A stretch of 64,000 nucleotides of DNA from HOT-345 sp963531535 (GTDB lineage: Bacteria; Patescibacteriota; Gracilibacteria; Absconditabacterales; Absconditicoccaceae): positions 4,306 to 68,305 of the forward strand of contig CAUSGX010000004.1 in assembly GCA_963531535.1 (NCBI GenBank), in the 5' to 3' direction. Shown here in pieces: positions 30,388 through 41,195 of the stretch (its first letter is position 1; each line of letters starts with the position of its first letter). A program made the translations under genes and the position numbers. The notes beneath the pieces are model-generated. The model was not told where the DNA came from, searched no databases, and was given only the letters and a program-made list of their open reading frames with translations.

Positions 30388-31815
30388 TTAGAATGAGCAA
30401 TAGTTTTTTAGGTCTTCAATTTTCACTCTAATTTGTTCCATTGAATCTCTTTCTCTAAGAGTAACCGTATTGTCTTCCTTGCTCTGATGGTCAATGGTGA
30501 TACAGTATGGAGTTCAGATTTCATCTTGTCTTCTATATCTTTTTCCAATTGCACCACTATCATCATATTCACATTTACATACTTTACTGAGAGATCTGAA
30601 GATTTGTTCTGCGAGTGCAACTTGATCTTCATCCTTTTTGATCAGTGGAAGGATCGCAAATTTGATTGGAGCGAGCTGTTTTGGGAATCTTACAACAACA
30701 CGAGATTCACCATTTTCTAGTGTTTCTTCATCGTAAAACTCAAGCATTGCAACCATTACTTGACGACCGAGTCCAAAAGAAGCTTCAACACATCGTGGAA
30801 TGTATCTTTCACCTGTGAATGGATCAGAATATTGCATATCTTTTCCACTAAATTCTTGATGTTGAGAGAGATCAAAGTTGGTTCTATTGTGGATTCCTTG
30901 AATCTCACCAAATCCTCGAGGGTATCTATATTCTACATCAACTGCAGCTGCTGCATAGTGAGCAAGCTTTTCGTGATCCTTGAATCTTAGATTTTCTGGA
31001 TTAATTCCGATAACTTCAGTCCAATACTGCATACAGTCAGCTTTCCACTGATTGTAAATTTCCATAGCTTTTTCTGGATCAGCTGGAACGAAGTACTCAA
31101 TCTCCATTTGCTCAAATTCTCTTGTCCTGTAGAGAAATTGCCCTGGAGTAATCTCATTTCTAAAAGCTTTTCAAACCTGAGCTAATCCGAATGGGATTCT
31201 AGCTCTTGTGGTATCCAAGACTGCTTTGAAGTCTGTAAAAAGTGATTGACAGGTCTCAGGTCTCATGTACACTTTGCTGGCATCATTTGCTACAGGTCCG
31301 AGATGAGAATCTAGCATAAGGTTGAAATTTCTACATTCAGTCCAGTCTGCAGGTTCTTTTGTATCTGGATTATTTGGAATATGTTCAACGATAAATGCTC
31401 TCATCCCTTCATTTCCTCGTGATTCTGGAGAGAGGTTTTTTACTCAAAGCTTTACCGTTAGTTCTTCATCACTAAGCCCATTTCTTACCTCTTCAAAGTA
31501 GTTTTCTATGATCTTGTCAGCCCTAAATCTCTGACCAGTTTTTTTGTCATCAATTAATGCATCAGAGAAAGAATCTAGATGACCACTGGCTTTCCAAGTA
31601 GTTGGGTGCGCAATAATTGCAGTATCCATAAAAACTACATCATCTCTCTGCTGAGTAAAGTGTTTTATCCAAAGATCAGAAATATTTTTTTTGAGTAATG
31701 CTCCATAGGGTCAAAAGTCCCAAGCATTTGCTAGTCCTCAATAAATTTCAGAGTTAGGGTAAACAAATCCTTTTCTCTTTGCCCAAGATACGATTGTCTC
31801 CAAGCTTGTTGCCAT
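30388..31815 (-). CDS. glyS: Glycyl-tRNA synthetase (alpha2 type)
   Basis: GlyRS attaches glycine to tRNA-Gly, and in this code must also charge the UGA-reading tRNA-Gly(UCA). The 475-residue protein is the homodimeric class II type also found in archaea, eukaryotes and many bacteria. It has GFVYPNSEIYGGLANAWDFGPYG at the N-terminus, MRPETCQSLFTDFK (motif 2 region), IPFGLAQVGKAFRNEITPGQFLYR, motif 3 CVEASFGLGRQVMVA, and an anticodon-binding domain beginning QLAPIKFAILPL and containing EIGTPYCITID. Several glycines, including those in YGG and FGPYG, are UGA. It is adjacent to two small or unknown genes on the same strand. Confidence 0.96.
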
Positions 31816-31846
31816 TATGCTAGTTGATAGAAGCTAAAATACTGAT

Positions 31847-32065
31847 TTATTTAGTTTTTTTAGATCTTTTTGTTTTTCAGATATCTCTTTGCATTTCATC
31901 AATCCCTGACTGAAAAAAAGCTTGTATTCTCTTGATCCTAAGCTTGATACAATCCTTAAGATTTGAGAGCATGCCTTTTTTTTCTTTTTGTGGAGTCTCA
32001 AGTTTGACGACGCCACCGAGCATTATTTTGACCATTTTTTTGTGAAGCTTTTCTTCAATGGACAT
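31847..32065 (-). CDS. Small basic protein, unknown
   Basis: The 72-residue protein starts MSIEEKLHKKMVKIMLGGVV. It is strongly basic, mostly helical, and ends in a Lys/Arg run (KTKRSKKTK) after one UGA Gly. It has no membrane helix. A partial AATCAG motif lies upstream on its strand. It lies 31 bases upstream of glyS and may be cotranscribed. A nucleic-acid or ribosome contact is plausible from charge only; I recognise no family. Confidence 0.5.
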
Positions 32066-32176
32066 TATCTAGATCGATAAAATAAAAGGTTTTTCATACT
32101 GATTTCTGAGCTTCGAGTATACTAAAGCTATCTATAAAATCAAGTAAAATTCTGAAATCAGAGTTCTTGTTTTATT

Positions 32177-33076
32177 TTAGCTATTTTTGATACGTTCAGC
32201 TAGGTGCTCTGCATCAAACTCAGTTTGTTCTAACTGATAATCTGTAAGCACAGTTGTTAGCTTTGTGTAAAGAGGGGATAGAATTCTGATTTTTTCTCCT
32301 TGAATATTGAGCTTTTGTGTGATGAGATTCTGAAGCTCAGGAGAGGATTGCTGATCAAGAAGAAGGATAATTTTTTTAGCTTTTTTAGCCTGAAGTTTTA
32401 TCTCTTCAGAACTTAATTTTCCCATGCAGGCGAGAGCTAGGAAGTGATAACGCTCTTCCTGATGAAGAAGATATTCAGAGAGTTTCACCAGTTCTTCAAA
32501 GTAATTTCACAGTCCAATGACAAGGGTTTCTGCCTCAGGATTATTGATGAGATGGAGCTCTTCTGGTTGGTCTATTAAGGCCTTGTCTACAATTGCGAGC
32601 TCTTCTTCTGCTTGAATCTCATAGATATTCTCAGCGATTTCTTGGTTGATGAGATGGACTGCATGCAGTCAGTTTTTTTTCAGAATTTTGATCAGCGTTT
32701 GCATATCAAAAGGGAACCAATTCTCGACCTTTTGTCTCTCAAACATACTAATTTGGTTGAGTTCTGGGCTGATTTTATGACCAATACTACTGATACCAGA
32801 AAATGGGCAGATAAAGATTATATTTTCGTATCAAAAGATCTCACTTCACAGTAAAGACATAGGAAGCTGATCAAGAATTACACAGATATGATCAGATCTT
32901 TTGATTTTATTTTCCAAGAGAAGAGTATCTAAGTTGCTATTGAAAAGAATAAAGTTACTTTGAGGTTTTTCAAAGTGGAAATCCGAAATAATCCAATCAA
33001 AATGGATTTTTTCTTCTTTGATAAGTTCAAAAAAGTAGTCGTTGACCATAAGTTTTGAGAGGTTTGTGCTGTACAT
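32177..33076 (-). CDS. Unknown protein, possibly a degenerate transketolase / E1-beta-like C-terminal module
   Basis: The 299-residue protein reads through three UGA codons. The middle (FICPFSGISSIGHKISPEL, then WFPFDMQTLIKILKKNG) and the end (ETLVIGLGNYFEELVKLSEYL, IKLQAKKAKKIILLLDQQ) recall the pyrimidine-binding and C-terminal domains of transketolase and 2-oxoacid dehydrogenase E1-beta chains. There, a glycine-rich strand precedes a helix and KPLD-type turn. Thiamine-binding residues are not evident, so it would be non-catalytic if the resemblance is real. It starts 21 bases after the PBP gene ends, within the envelope operon, which is odd for a metabolic enzyme. The assignment is weak. 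Confidence 0.35.
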
Positions 33077-33097
33077 AACTATAAACTAAGATAAATT

Positions 33098-35599
33098 CTA
33101 GAGATCATAGGTGAGCAGATATTGAGCAATTTGTCTAAAGATAGGACCTGCGGTAGAACCTCACCATTGGTTTTTTCTTGGACGACGAATCCAGACGTTA
33201 ACTACATATCTCGGATCTTCTGTTGAAATTACACCTGCAAAGGTACCATTTGTCCATCCTTCTCCTCTTTGATATCTTCCTCTAAATGAAATTTGCGCTG
33301 TTCCAGATTTCGCTCAGAGCTTTTGTCCTGAAAGATTTGCATTACTAAGTTCTGGGTTGGTATTAATTACATTAAAGAGTCCTTTTTTTATTTGTTCTGA
33401 GGTCTCAGATTTGAAGATTTTATTACTATTTTGATACTTATTATAGCTACTTTCTGTATTTGATGGATCAATAATGTTTCCGATGATTGTTGGTTTGATG
33501 TATTCTCATCAGTTTACGAGTGCTACATAGGCTGCAGCTAGTTGAATTTGAGTCGTTGTAAGTCCTTGTCAAAACGCATTATTCAAAAATCTGGCCATAG
33601 AAACAAGGTTTACTTTATCGATGAATCATGGCTTTTCTTCTGCAAGTTCAATTCCTGTTAATTCTCAAAAACCGAGTTTCCCTAGATAGTTATAGAAGAC
33701 ATATTTTCCTACTCTTTGCACAATCTTTACCATTCAGACATTACATGAATAGACGAGTGCATGGAGAAAATTATGATTTCCCATACAGGTTTTTGTTGCA
33801 TTTTTAATGGTATATATTCAGACTTTTACCGATCCCTCATCAACATAGCGCTCATCAAAGTTCATCTCATCCGTATCGATTCCGATTGCTACTGTAAATG
33901 CCTTAAAAATACTTCCTGGCTCAAATGGAACAGTGATGTTTTTATCAACGAAAACCTGAGCTCAATAGATATTTTTAGCAATATATTTTTTTAGATTTTC
34001 TTGCTTTCTTTCTGTCAAATTTGCTAGCTTGTATTCTCCTCCAGTATGGACGTATACAGGAATATCAATATACGTTTGATTATCAATGATTTCTCTATTT
34101 TCTCTACCGAGTGGAATGAGTGTATATGCATCATTATAATTATTCGGATCAAAACTAGGGACACTGACAGATGCCCTAATTTCTCCGTTTTCTGCATCAG
34201 TAACCAAAATTCAGATTGCATCAGCTTTTACATTTTCTAGTTGTTCTTTTGCAAGTCTTTCAACCTCCTTCTGAAGCCCAATATCAATAGTCAGATAAAT
34301 ATCGCTTCCATTTGTTGGATTTACAATTTCAAACTCATTTGCACCCACATTTCCAAGCCAAGCAGAGGTTCTTCATTTTATTTCTCACTTCTTCCCTCTC
34401 AATCTCGTATCAAAGTATTGCTCAACTCAGTAATAAGCAGTACCTCATCTATCAACATATCCCAGAATATTCGCCATAAATTCCCCATAAGGATAGTATC
34501 TCATAGTATAAGGTTCTAGAACGAGTCCGTAAAGAACTGGAGTTGCAACCAATTTCTCCTTCTTGATTGACTCTGTCCCTGGCTCCTTTTTTTGAGTTTT
34601 TCTCTCAATTTTTAAAAGTTCTCATTTGTATTTTACTTTAAGTTCTCTGATTTCTTGGGCGAGAGCTGGACTTAGTCCAGAAATAATTTTAATATATTTC
34701 CATTCCTGTGGCTTGAAAAGAGTATCAAACTGACTTCAAATAGGATATTTCCATTTTTTTAGTAGAGCCTCGATCGTCGCTTGAGCGAGCCCAGGATCAA
34801 TCATGGTTGAAGGTTCTAGATATACATAATGATCTGCGATAATATGCACATAAGGAAGCTGCTTTGCAGCGAGTTCCTCTAAAAATTTCGGTTCAGTAAA
34901 ATATCAAAGATAATTCTCAGTTTTTATTCAGATTTTTATCTTTTGATCAAGTTTATTTTTTATGAGTTCAAGAGCCTTCTCCTTTGAAAATTGAGCTACA
35001 ACCTTCTCGAAATTCTTCTCGTAATCCTCAAAATTAAAGCTCTGATATTCTGGAGACTCAGATCAGCTTCAAAAGTAGAAAAGTTCTGGTTTTTTAGGAA
35101 GGAGGCTTACTCCGGCAAAAAGTTCAACATTTTTTACACAGTCGGTGGAATTTACTGGAGACATTCCATTAACTTCACAAAGATGCTTGTAAAGAACAGG
35201 CGTAATAATCTCTATAAAGCGGGTCTTCATAGGGATATTAGATCCCGAGATAATTCCCTCAAGCTCTCTAGGATCCACAGCAAGGTCATAGAGAGTGATA
35301 TTTTCTGTGAGCTTTACGGGATGTCCTCACTTATCTAATGCGTAGATATTCCCTCTTTCTGGCTTGAGAAGTGATTCTCTGTAATGTTGCTTACTCAAAA
35401 GGGCATTATATTCATCGTACTCAATAACCTGAAGCTGAAAAAGCCTTAAAATAATAACAAAAAAAAGGAAACAAAAAAAAGCAATGAGTTGCATTTCTTT
35501 GCTTTCCAAAAAAGATGAAACCCAAGGGTGCGACTTTAGTTGAGAAAAAAACTGATTTCCTCTTGCTTTATGCTTTTTTTGAGTGAGTAGACTTTTCAT
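33098..35599 (-). CDS. Class B penicillin-binding protein (peptidoglycan transpeptidase, FtsI/PBP2-like)
   Basis: This 833-residue protein has a basic cytoplasmic N-terminus (MKSLLTQKKHKARGNQ), one membrane helix (about 38-57) followed by LQVIEYDEYNALLSKQHYRE and KPERGNIYALDK, the standard start of the PBP dimerisation domain. The transpeptidase motifs are all present: SIFK in PFEPGSIFKAFTVAIG (catalytic Ser, about 553), SCN in LVYSCNVGMVKI, and KSGT in LGAKSGTAQISF (about 764). It is longer than usual FtsI (about 580), with an enlarged region (about 90-380) between the membrane helix and the catalytic domain. Glycines at many sites are UGA. It is third in an operon after a PG-binding protein and a prepilin. 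It cross-links peptide stems outside the membrane. Confidence 0.92.
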
Positions 35600-35616
35600 A
35601 GTAGAAATAATAGTGT

Positions 35617-36735
35617 TTACTTAAGGTAAAATCACTTTGTATCATAGACTCCTTTCAAACTATAAGTGTAACCAGAAAGCATATTTCAGAGTTTTTGCTT
35701 CCATTTGTTATAATTTAACTCTGTAGTTAGCGAAATACTGAGATAAGGATTGATTTGAATGTCTTTAGTTTTCCAAGCATAGTCAGGATTTGTATTTGGT
35801 GCTATGTGAATCTTCCAGCTTTTAACTGAGATGTTTGAATCAAAAAGATTTACCCAACCATCATCCACGCTGTTTGCAAGTTTGTAATTCTTGTAGGTAT
35901 CTCATATTGCAGTTCCAGTTCCATTGCAATTGAAACCTTGTCCATAGTCACATGCCCAAGTATCAATCTCTCAATCATAGGTTTTAGGGTCATTCGGATC
36001 GAATTTATGCTCACTACCGGCATCAAATCCTCTAAGTCTCAAAATTTGGATAGATGTTGAGCTATCAGGTCTTGTATTCAGCCTCAGGAAAACCCTTCTT
36101 TGCCCATCATGGGAAATGAGGTAAATCTCCTTAGGATCTACTGGAATAGCTGAAGGTCATTCTCCTAGGTCTCTATCGTCTGAGTCTCCAACTTCTTGAA
36201 AGTTATTGTTAGGATCAGGGATTCCTGTATTATTGATGATTGGATTGATTCTATCTTTTCCATCGGTGTCAGTTCCTACATCTCGAAAAAGCATCTTGTA
36301 TTGTCCAAAAGATTGCACATTTGTAGCAGTTTCTCCAGCCTTACATTTTGCTAAGTCATAATATTTTCCTTGTATGATGCCATTATTACTAGAGCAGTAT
36401 TTTATTCTATGTTTTGCCTGCTCGTTTTCTCCTCAGACAATAATGTTATTCTGGTTTCAAAAGGCAGAAAAAGCTGAATAATGTCAGTTGGTCTCTCAGA
36501 GTCAGACTTTTGACCTATTAAAATATTCTTCATAATCAATGGTGTAGTCCTGAAAAAGCTCAGCAAATCTGCTTATTACACTGTTTGTCTCTTCAATAAG
36601 TGTCTGCCTTGCATCATTAAAATGCTTTACTCTTGGCAGAGTAATCATAACGGAATAAATCGTTGTTAAAAGGCTCCCGGATATGATGACAACCAGGAGC
36701 ATTTCTAAAAGAGTAAATCATTTCTTATATTGCAT
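35617..36735 (-). CDS. Large prepilin-like protein
   Basis: The 372-residue protein starts MQYKKG|FTLLEMLLVVIISGSLL, a class III leader with Glu at mature position 5. The cleavage-site Gly itself is encoded by UGA. The globular domain is large (about 340 residues) with several Cys (KYCSSNNG, AKCKAG, ACDYG, FNCNG) and Gly/Asp-rich loops. This size suits a minor pilin or pseudopilin with an added tip domain. It lies 15 bases after the PG-binding gene and 17 before the PBP gene, so pilus and wall functions share a transcript. Confidence 0.82.
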
Positions 36736-36750
36736 GAGATGGCATTATTC

Positions 36751-38256
36751 TTAAATCATACTGTTGATTTTTGCTCTAGTTTGTGGACCAAATCGTCCAT
36801 ATCCAGACTTATTTTTTTCTTTCCCCGTAATTACTCCGTTCTTAAGCTGGAATTGATATACTGCTTCGATTGTGGCTCTATCATAGACTCCATTAATTGC
36901 TCCTTTATAGAATCACCAGTTAGTAAGGTAGGTCTGAAGAGCTTTTACCTGCTGATGATATTGCCCTTTCTTAAAAGTCTGAGTAAATGTTACAGCTTTT
37001 GAAGGGGCGGGAGTTTGCTCTGATGGAGTAGGTTGCTGTGGTTGAGCAGGGATATCTGTTGATTGAGAACCTGTTTCTGTAACTGCTCATGTATTGGTTT
37101 CAGGTTTTTGAGCTGGTGTGTCACTTTCTAACATTAACCTGAAATCTCTTCTTAATTGCTCCCCAAGTCCTGTGATTGTTTTATTAAAAGTATCCATTGC
37201 GATAGCTTCTAAATCCTTCAGCTTTACCTTTCAGTTCTTGATACCAGCAGTAATTTCTTCTAATCCTTTTTTAAGAGTGTCCGCTGTTGATTCAAGGTCT
37301 TGAGTATAGCTTGCGAAATTTACACTTGTTGTTAGGAGAAGACTGCAATTTACCTCTCCAGATGCGGTATAAAACTTCTTCCTGATATCTTCCTGCTTTC
37401 CCATAAGTTCTGCATATTTATCATAGTCGAAGAAAGCTGAAAAGATATAATATACTGACTTATTTGCCTCAGATGTCATCTTTCTCATAAAATTATCCTT
37501 ATGAATCTGATATTTTGCCTGAATATCAGGACTAGGATTGCGGGTGCTGATCATCTCCCCGATAGTTGTATCAAAATCTATACTTATATTTGAGAGAGTT
37601 TGATCTTTGATTTTATTCATATTTGTCCAAAGACTTGAGTGGTTATTGATAGCGTTGTTTAATCCAGAAAAAGCTCCGCTTACGGCATCAGCATATTTGT
37701 TTACATTTTTAATGATATCAAGTTTCTGAGCAAGCCCATTAAGAAGATCTTGGTTGTTTTTTACGTATTCTAAGAAAGTTGCCTTTGTTTTTCCAGACTT
37801 GAGGTAATAGTCGTTTTCTAGGTTAGTGATTTTGATGGCATTTTGATTATAGAAATTATCCAAGGTATTTCCTAGTAAAATAGGATCAGTATCCTTCAAT
37901 TGTAGTCCATATCTCTTGATATCTCCGTCTAGTCCAATGTATTCATTGAGAATACTGGTTTTGAGATTGTCAGTTAGTTTATTGTAGTCAAGATTCTGAT
38001 CTTCTTTTGGAATCGCACCGAGACAACTCGCAGCATCAAAAAGTGTTGTGTCAGCGAATTTTTTCGCTTCATCTGCAATAGATTTAAGCTTAGTCTTGCT
38101 ATTTTCCAAACTATTAAGTAGTTTAGTCTTATTACTTTCAAGTTTCGAACTCAAAGAGTTGATTTGAGCTGTTGTTGGTTTCGTAGTGTTTGTTGCAAAA
38201 GCACTTCATCAAATAACCATCATAGTTCAAATAAGACCTATTCAGAGTTTTTTCAT
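36751..38256 (-). CDS. Secreted helical protein with C-terminal peptidoglycan-binding domain
   Basis: The 501-residue protein has a signal peptide (MKKLGIGLIGTMMVIGGSAFA, several Gly as UGA). Next comes a long alpha-helical region (about 25-345) with coiled-coil character and two Cys (AASCLG, VNCSLL). A Pro/Thr/Gln-rich linker (QPQQPTPSEQTPAPS) follows, then a PG_binding_1 domain near the end (KGQYHQQVKALQTYLTNWGF, INGVYDRATIEAVYQFQ, GRFGPQTRAKIN). Such domains anchor proteins to the wall. It is the first gene of the envelope operon (38256 to 32177). Over 300 codons in the helical region contain no UGA, then it appears at NGKVKLK and later. Confidence 0.82.
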
Positions 38257-38363
38257 TTTTTTCTTTTATAAAAATAAAGGTTTGAATATCTAATGAGTAT
38301 CGTTTTTGTTCTAAATTTCAAGTTGAAATTTGAAAGTAAAACGCTACTCTCAAAAAAATGAAG

Positions 38364-38376
38364 AAATCAGATTTTT
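38364..38376 (+). repeat. AAATCAGATTT-type motif before clpP
   Basis: AAATCAGATTTTT then GATTTGTTTTTATTTTGTATATTT, ending 31 bases before the clpP ATG. TATATT could be a -10 box. Confidence 0.55.
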
Positions 38377-38407
38377 GATTTGTTTTTATTTTGTATATTT
38401 ATGGCTT

Positions 38408-38995
38408 ATGACCTTGATCCCTACAATTATTGAAAAAACTAAAGCTTGAGAGAGAGCATATGATATTTATTCTAGACTTTTAGAGGATAGAATTATTTTT
38501 GTTGGAGAGGCAGTACATAGTGCGATGGTAAATACTGTGATCGCTCAGATGCTTTATCTTGAGAAAAAGGATCCGGACAAGGATATTATTATGTATATCA
38601 ACTCTCCTGGAGGAGAGGTATATTCTGGACTTGCGATTTATGATGCGATGCAGGTTCTTAAATGTGATGTTCAGACGATTTGTACAGGACTTGCCGCTTC
38701 AATGGGATCAGTATTTTTGACTGGGGGGACCAAAGGAAAAAGGTTTGCGTTGCCAAATTCTAGAATTATGATTCATCAGCCATTGATTTCATGAGGTGGA
38801 ATCTCAGGTCAGGCTACTGATATTCAGATTGAGGCAGAGGAAATGCTTAAAGTAAAGAAAAATCTGACTGAAATTATTGCTAAACACTGTGGGAAAAGTT
38901 ATGAAACGTGTCTTGCAGATATGGAGAGAAATAAGCGAATGAGTCCGCAAGAGGCGTTAGAGTATGGTTTGATTGATAAGATTATTTGAGCATAG
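38408..38995 (+). CDS. clpP: ATP-dependent Clp protease proteolytic subunit
   Basis: ClpP forms the 14-mer serine protease chamber fed by ClpX, ClpA or ClpC. The 195-residue protein begins MTLIPTIIEKTKAGERAYDI and carries YINSPGGEVYSGLAIYDAM, the catalytic Ser in GLAASMGSVFL (about 98), the catalytic His in RIMIHQPL (about 123) and Asp in the ERNKRMS region (about 171). KAGERAYD, LISGGGISG and DKIIGA include UGA glycines. No clpX is adjacent. The ATG at 38408 gives the canonical N-terminus; the nearby ATG at 38401 is out of frame. Confidence 0.97.
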
Positions 38996-39016
38996 GATTG
39001 ATTTTTTTTTGAAGGT

Positions 39017-39601
39017 TTAAAAGGTTCCAAGTTGAACGAGAAATCCAAAAAACAAAAATCAGATTCAAAACATATAGGTCAGTATTCCCAAATTACGAAC
39101 GAGCTTATTCCCAAAGGAAAAAGTGATAAAATAAGGGGCGATCATAAAGATCAACAAACAGAAAGATGCCCACTTCCCTAAAAGCATATTGATAGCAAAA
39201 TGTTCATTTGTATTTGAGGTTTCTAGCCCTTGAGACATTGCATCAAAGATAAAACGAACAAAACTCCAACTTAGGAGTTGAAGCACGGCTCAAAGGATAA
39301 GATAACGAGACTTGGAAAGAGAGCCTTTTCGCTTTTCATAGCTAAGAAGAAATGAGTTTTTTAACTCAGATAAAGTCAGATTCTTTCTCCCTGAAGTAAG
39401 AGAATGCTTTTTGATCAGTAGATAGACACTATATCAAACAAAAAGTAAAAGAATACTGCATGCCACGAGGAAAAAAGCTCTCCAAAACAAAGATTCTAAT
39501 GCTCTCCCAAAGAGACTAAGTGTCTGAGGATTCTCAAGTGCGTTAAAGAAATAATGTTGAATCATGAGATAAGAAATAGTAACTAAAACTTCTACCTTCA
39601 T
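39017..39601 (-). CDS. Membrane protein with four predicted helices, unknown
   Basis: The 194-residue protein has hydrophobic helices at about 33-58 (FFLVACSILLLFVGYSVYLLI), 100-120 (YLILGAVLQLLSWSFVRFIF), 143-165 (WASFCLLIFMIAPYFITF) and the C-terminus (LTYMFGIGFLFFGFLVQLG), the last only visible when UGA is read as Gly. The loop between helices 1 and 2 is strongly basic. The small size and loop pattern match no family I can name. It is convergent with clpP; 21 bases separate the stops. The upstream start region has a run of seven C (39606-39612). Confidence 0.65.
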
Positions 39602-39654
39602 TATACCCCCCCATAGTATTTTGTCAAATTTTTACCCTCTTTTTCTTGCTATTT

Positions 39655-40035
39655 ATGTCTACCCTTGCTCTGATTGGAGCCTCTGAGAATCCAGAATCTC
39701 TTGCGTTTAGGCTCTTTACTCGCTTGAGAGAAGGAGGCTTTGAAGCCATTCCTATCAATCCAAACTATCAAATGATCGCTGGAGTTCCGTGCTTTACTTC
39801 TCTTTCTGAGCTGAAAACTGCTCCCGAAGTCGTGATTTTTATGGTCAATCCGAAGTTGACTTTGCAGATACTCCCTCAAGTCGTAGAATTACAGATCAAA
39901 AAAGTCTGGTTTCAACCTTGAACTTTTGATGATGAGGTGCTTGAATTTTGTAGAGAAAATGGTTTAGATTTCAATACAGAACACTGTATGATTATTACTC
40001 CATTGAGTATCGTTGAGGAGTTTTTGAAGAGATAG
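39655..40035 (+). CDS. CoA-binding domain protein (YccU-like)
   Basis: The 126-residue protein is a single Rossmann-type CoA_binding domain: STLALIGASENPESLAFRLF at the N-terminus, FEAIPINPNYQMIAGVPCF, then VVIFMVNPKLTLQILPQV, KKVWFQPGTFDDEVL and a C-terminal Cys (EHCMIITP). This is the usual length and layout for the YccU family, which binds CoA but has no established reaction. One UGA Gly sits in QPGTF. It may be cotranscribed with mnmA, whose start follows after 17 to 29 bases. Confidence 0.88.
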
Positions 40036-40052
40036 TTTTTTTAATTTTGAAT

Positions 40053-41141
40053 ATGATAGGCAAGATGAAAATTTTGGTAGGACTTTCCTGAGGTGTTGAT
40101 TCTGCTGTTGCTGCCTATCTTTTGAAGGAGCAGGGGCATGAGGTCATGGCTGGGTTTATGAAAAATTATGTTTCAGAGGAAGGAAACTGTACTACATATC
40201 AGGATTCTATTGATGCAATTAAGGTTGCTGAGTATTTGTGAATTGAAATTCGTGCTTACGATCTTCAGAAAGAGTATCAGGAAAAAATTATTGATTATAT
40301 TTTTGAGGGCTATCAGAGGGGGATTACTCCAAATCCAGATGTTCTTTGTAATTCTCTGATCAAGTTTGATGTTTTTTTACAAAAGGCTTTAGCAGAAGGT
40401 TTTGACAAGATCGCAACTGGACATTATGCTCAGATTCTTGGCCATGGAGAGGTTTTGAGAGATAAAGAAGATACTGATTTTAATTCAGCATTTTTTCATT
40501 TGCTTCGTGGAGTCGATGAAATTAAGGATCAGAGCTATTTCCTTTCTGGACTCGATCAATTTCAGCTTTCCAAGTCTATTTTCCCATTATGAGCGATGAG
40601 AAAGTCTGAGGTTAGGGACTTGGCTGAGCGTATTGGCTTACCAAATGCGAAGCGTCGTGATTCTCAGGGACTTTGCTTTATTTGAAATATTCCAATTAGA
40701 GAATTCCTAATGAAAAAGCTTCCTCCGAAAACTTGAGCGATAAAAACGCTTGATGGGAAAAAAGTTTGAGAGCATCAAGGAGCGTATTATTTTACGATAG
40801 GTCAAAAACAGGGACTTGGACTGAACTTTAAGGCTTATGTATATCGTATCGATATAGCGGAAAATACTGTGTATGTTTGTGATAAAGATGCTGAGGAGCT
40901 TCAATCTAGAGAATGTTTACTTAAAGATTGGCATTGGATAGCAGAGGAGTATCCAGTTTGAAGTCAGCTTTCAGGAAAGATTCGTTATCGTCAAAATCCT
41001 CCTATTGCTTGTGAGATTATTGGGAAGCAGTGATCTGATTTGCAGATTCGTTTTCAAGATCCTCAATGGGCAGTGGCTCCGGGGCAGGTATTTGTTTTGT
41101 ATGATGGAGAGGTTTGTCTATGAGGAGGAATTATTTCTTAA
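40053..41141 (+). CDS. mnmA: tRNA-specific 2-thiouridylase
   Basis: MnmA makes the 2-thio group of the wobble U34 in tRNAs for Lys, Glu and Gln. The 362-residue protein carries the PP-loop KILVGLSGGVDSAVAAYLL, with the first Gly after Ser as UGA. The catalytic Cys pair lies in NPDVLCNSLIKF and DSQGLCFIGNI. Further conserved blocks are DKIATGHYAQI, KDQSYFLSGL, LPNAKRRDSQ, GEHQGAYYFTIGQKQGLG and a C-terminal beta-barrel ending QDPQWAVAPGQVFVLYDGEV. The start is ATG 40053, or ATG 40065 (MKILVGLSGG), which is the more usual N-terminus. Two UGAs in a row do not occur, but many single ones do. Confidence 0.96.
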
Positions 41142-41156
41142 AAATATGAAAAAAAT

Positions 41157-41184
41157 AAAAACCTGAGTTAATTCAGGTTTTTTT
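41157..41184. terminator. Bidirectional hairpin terminator
   Basis: AAAACCTGA-GTTAA-TTCAGGTTTT with A-run and T-run flanks, between convergent mnmA and the DedA gene. Confidence 0.87.
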
Positions 41185-41195
41185 TAATCTTTCTT

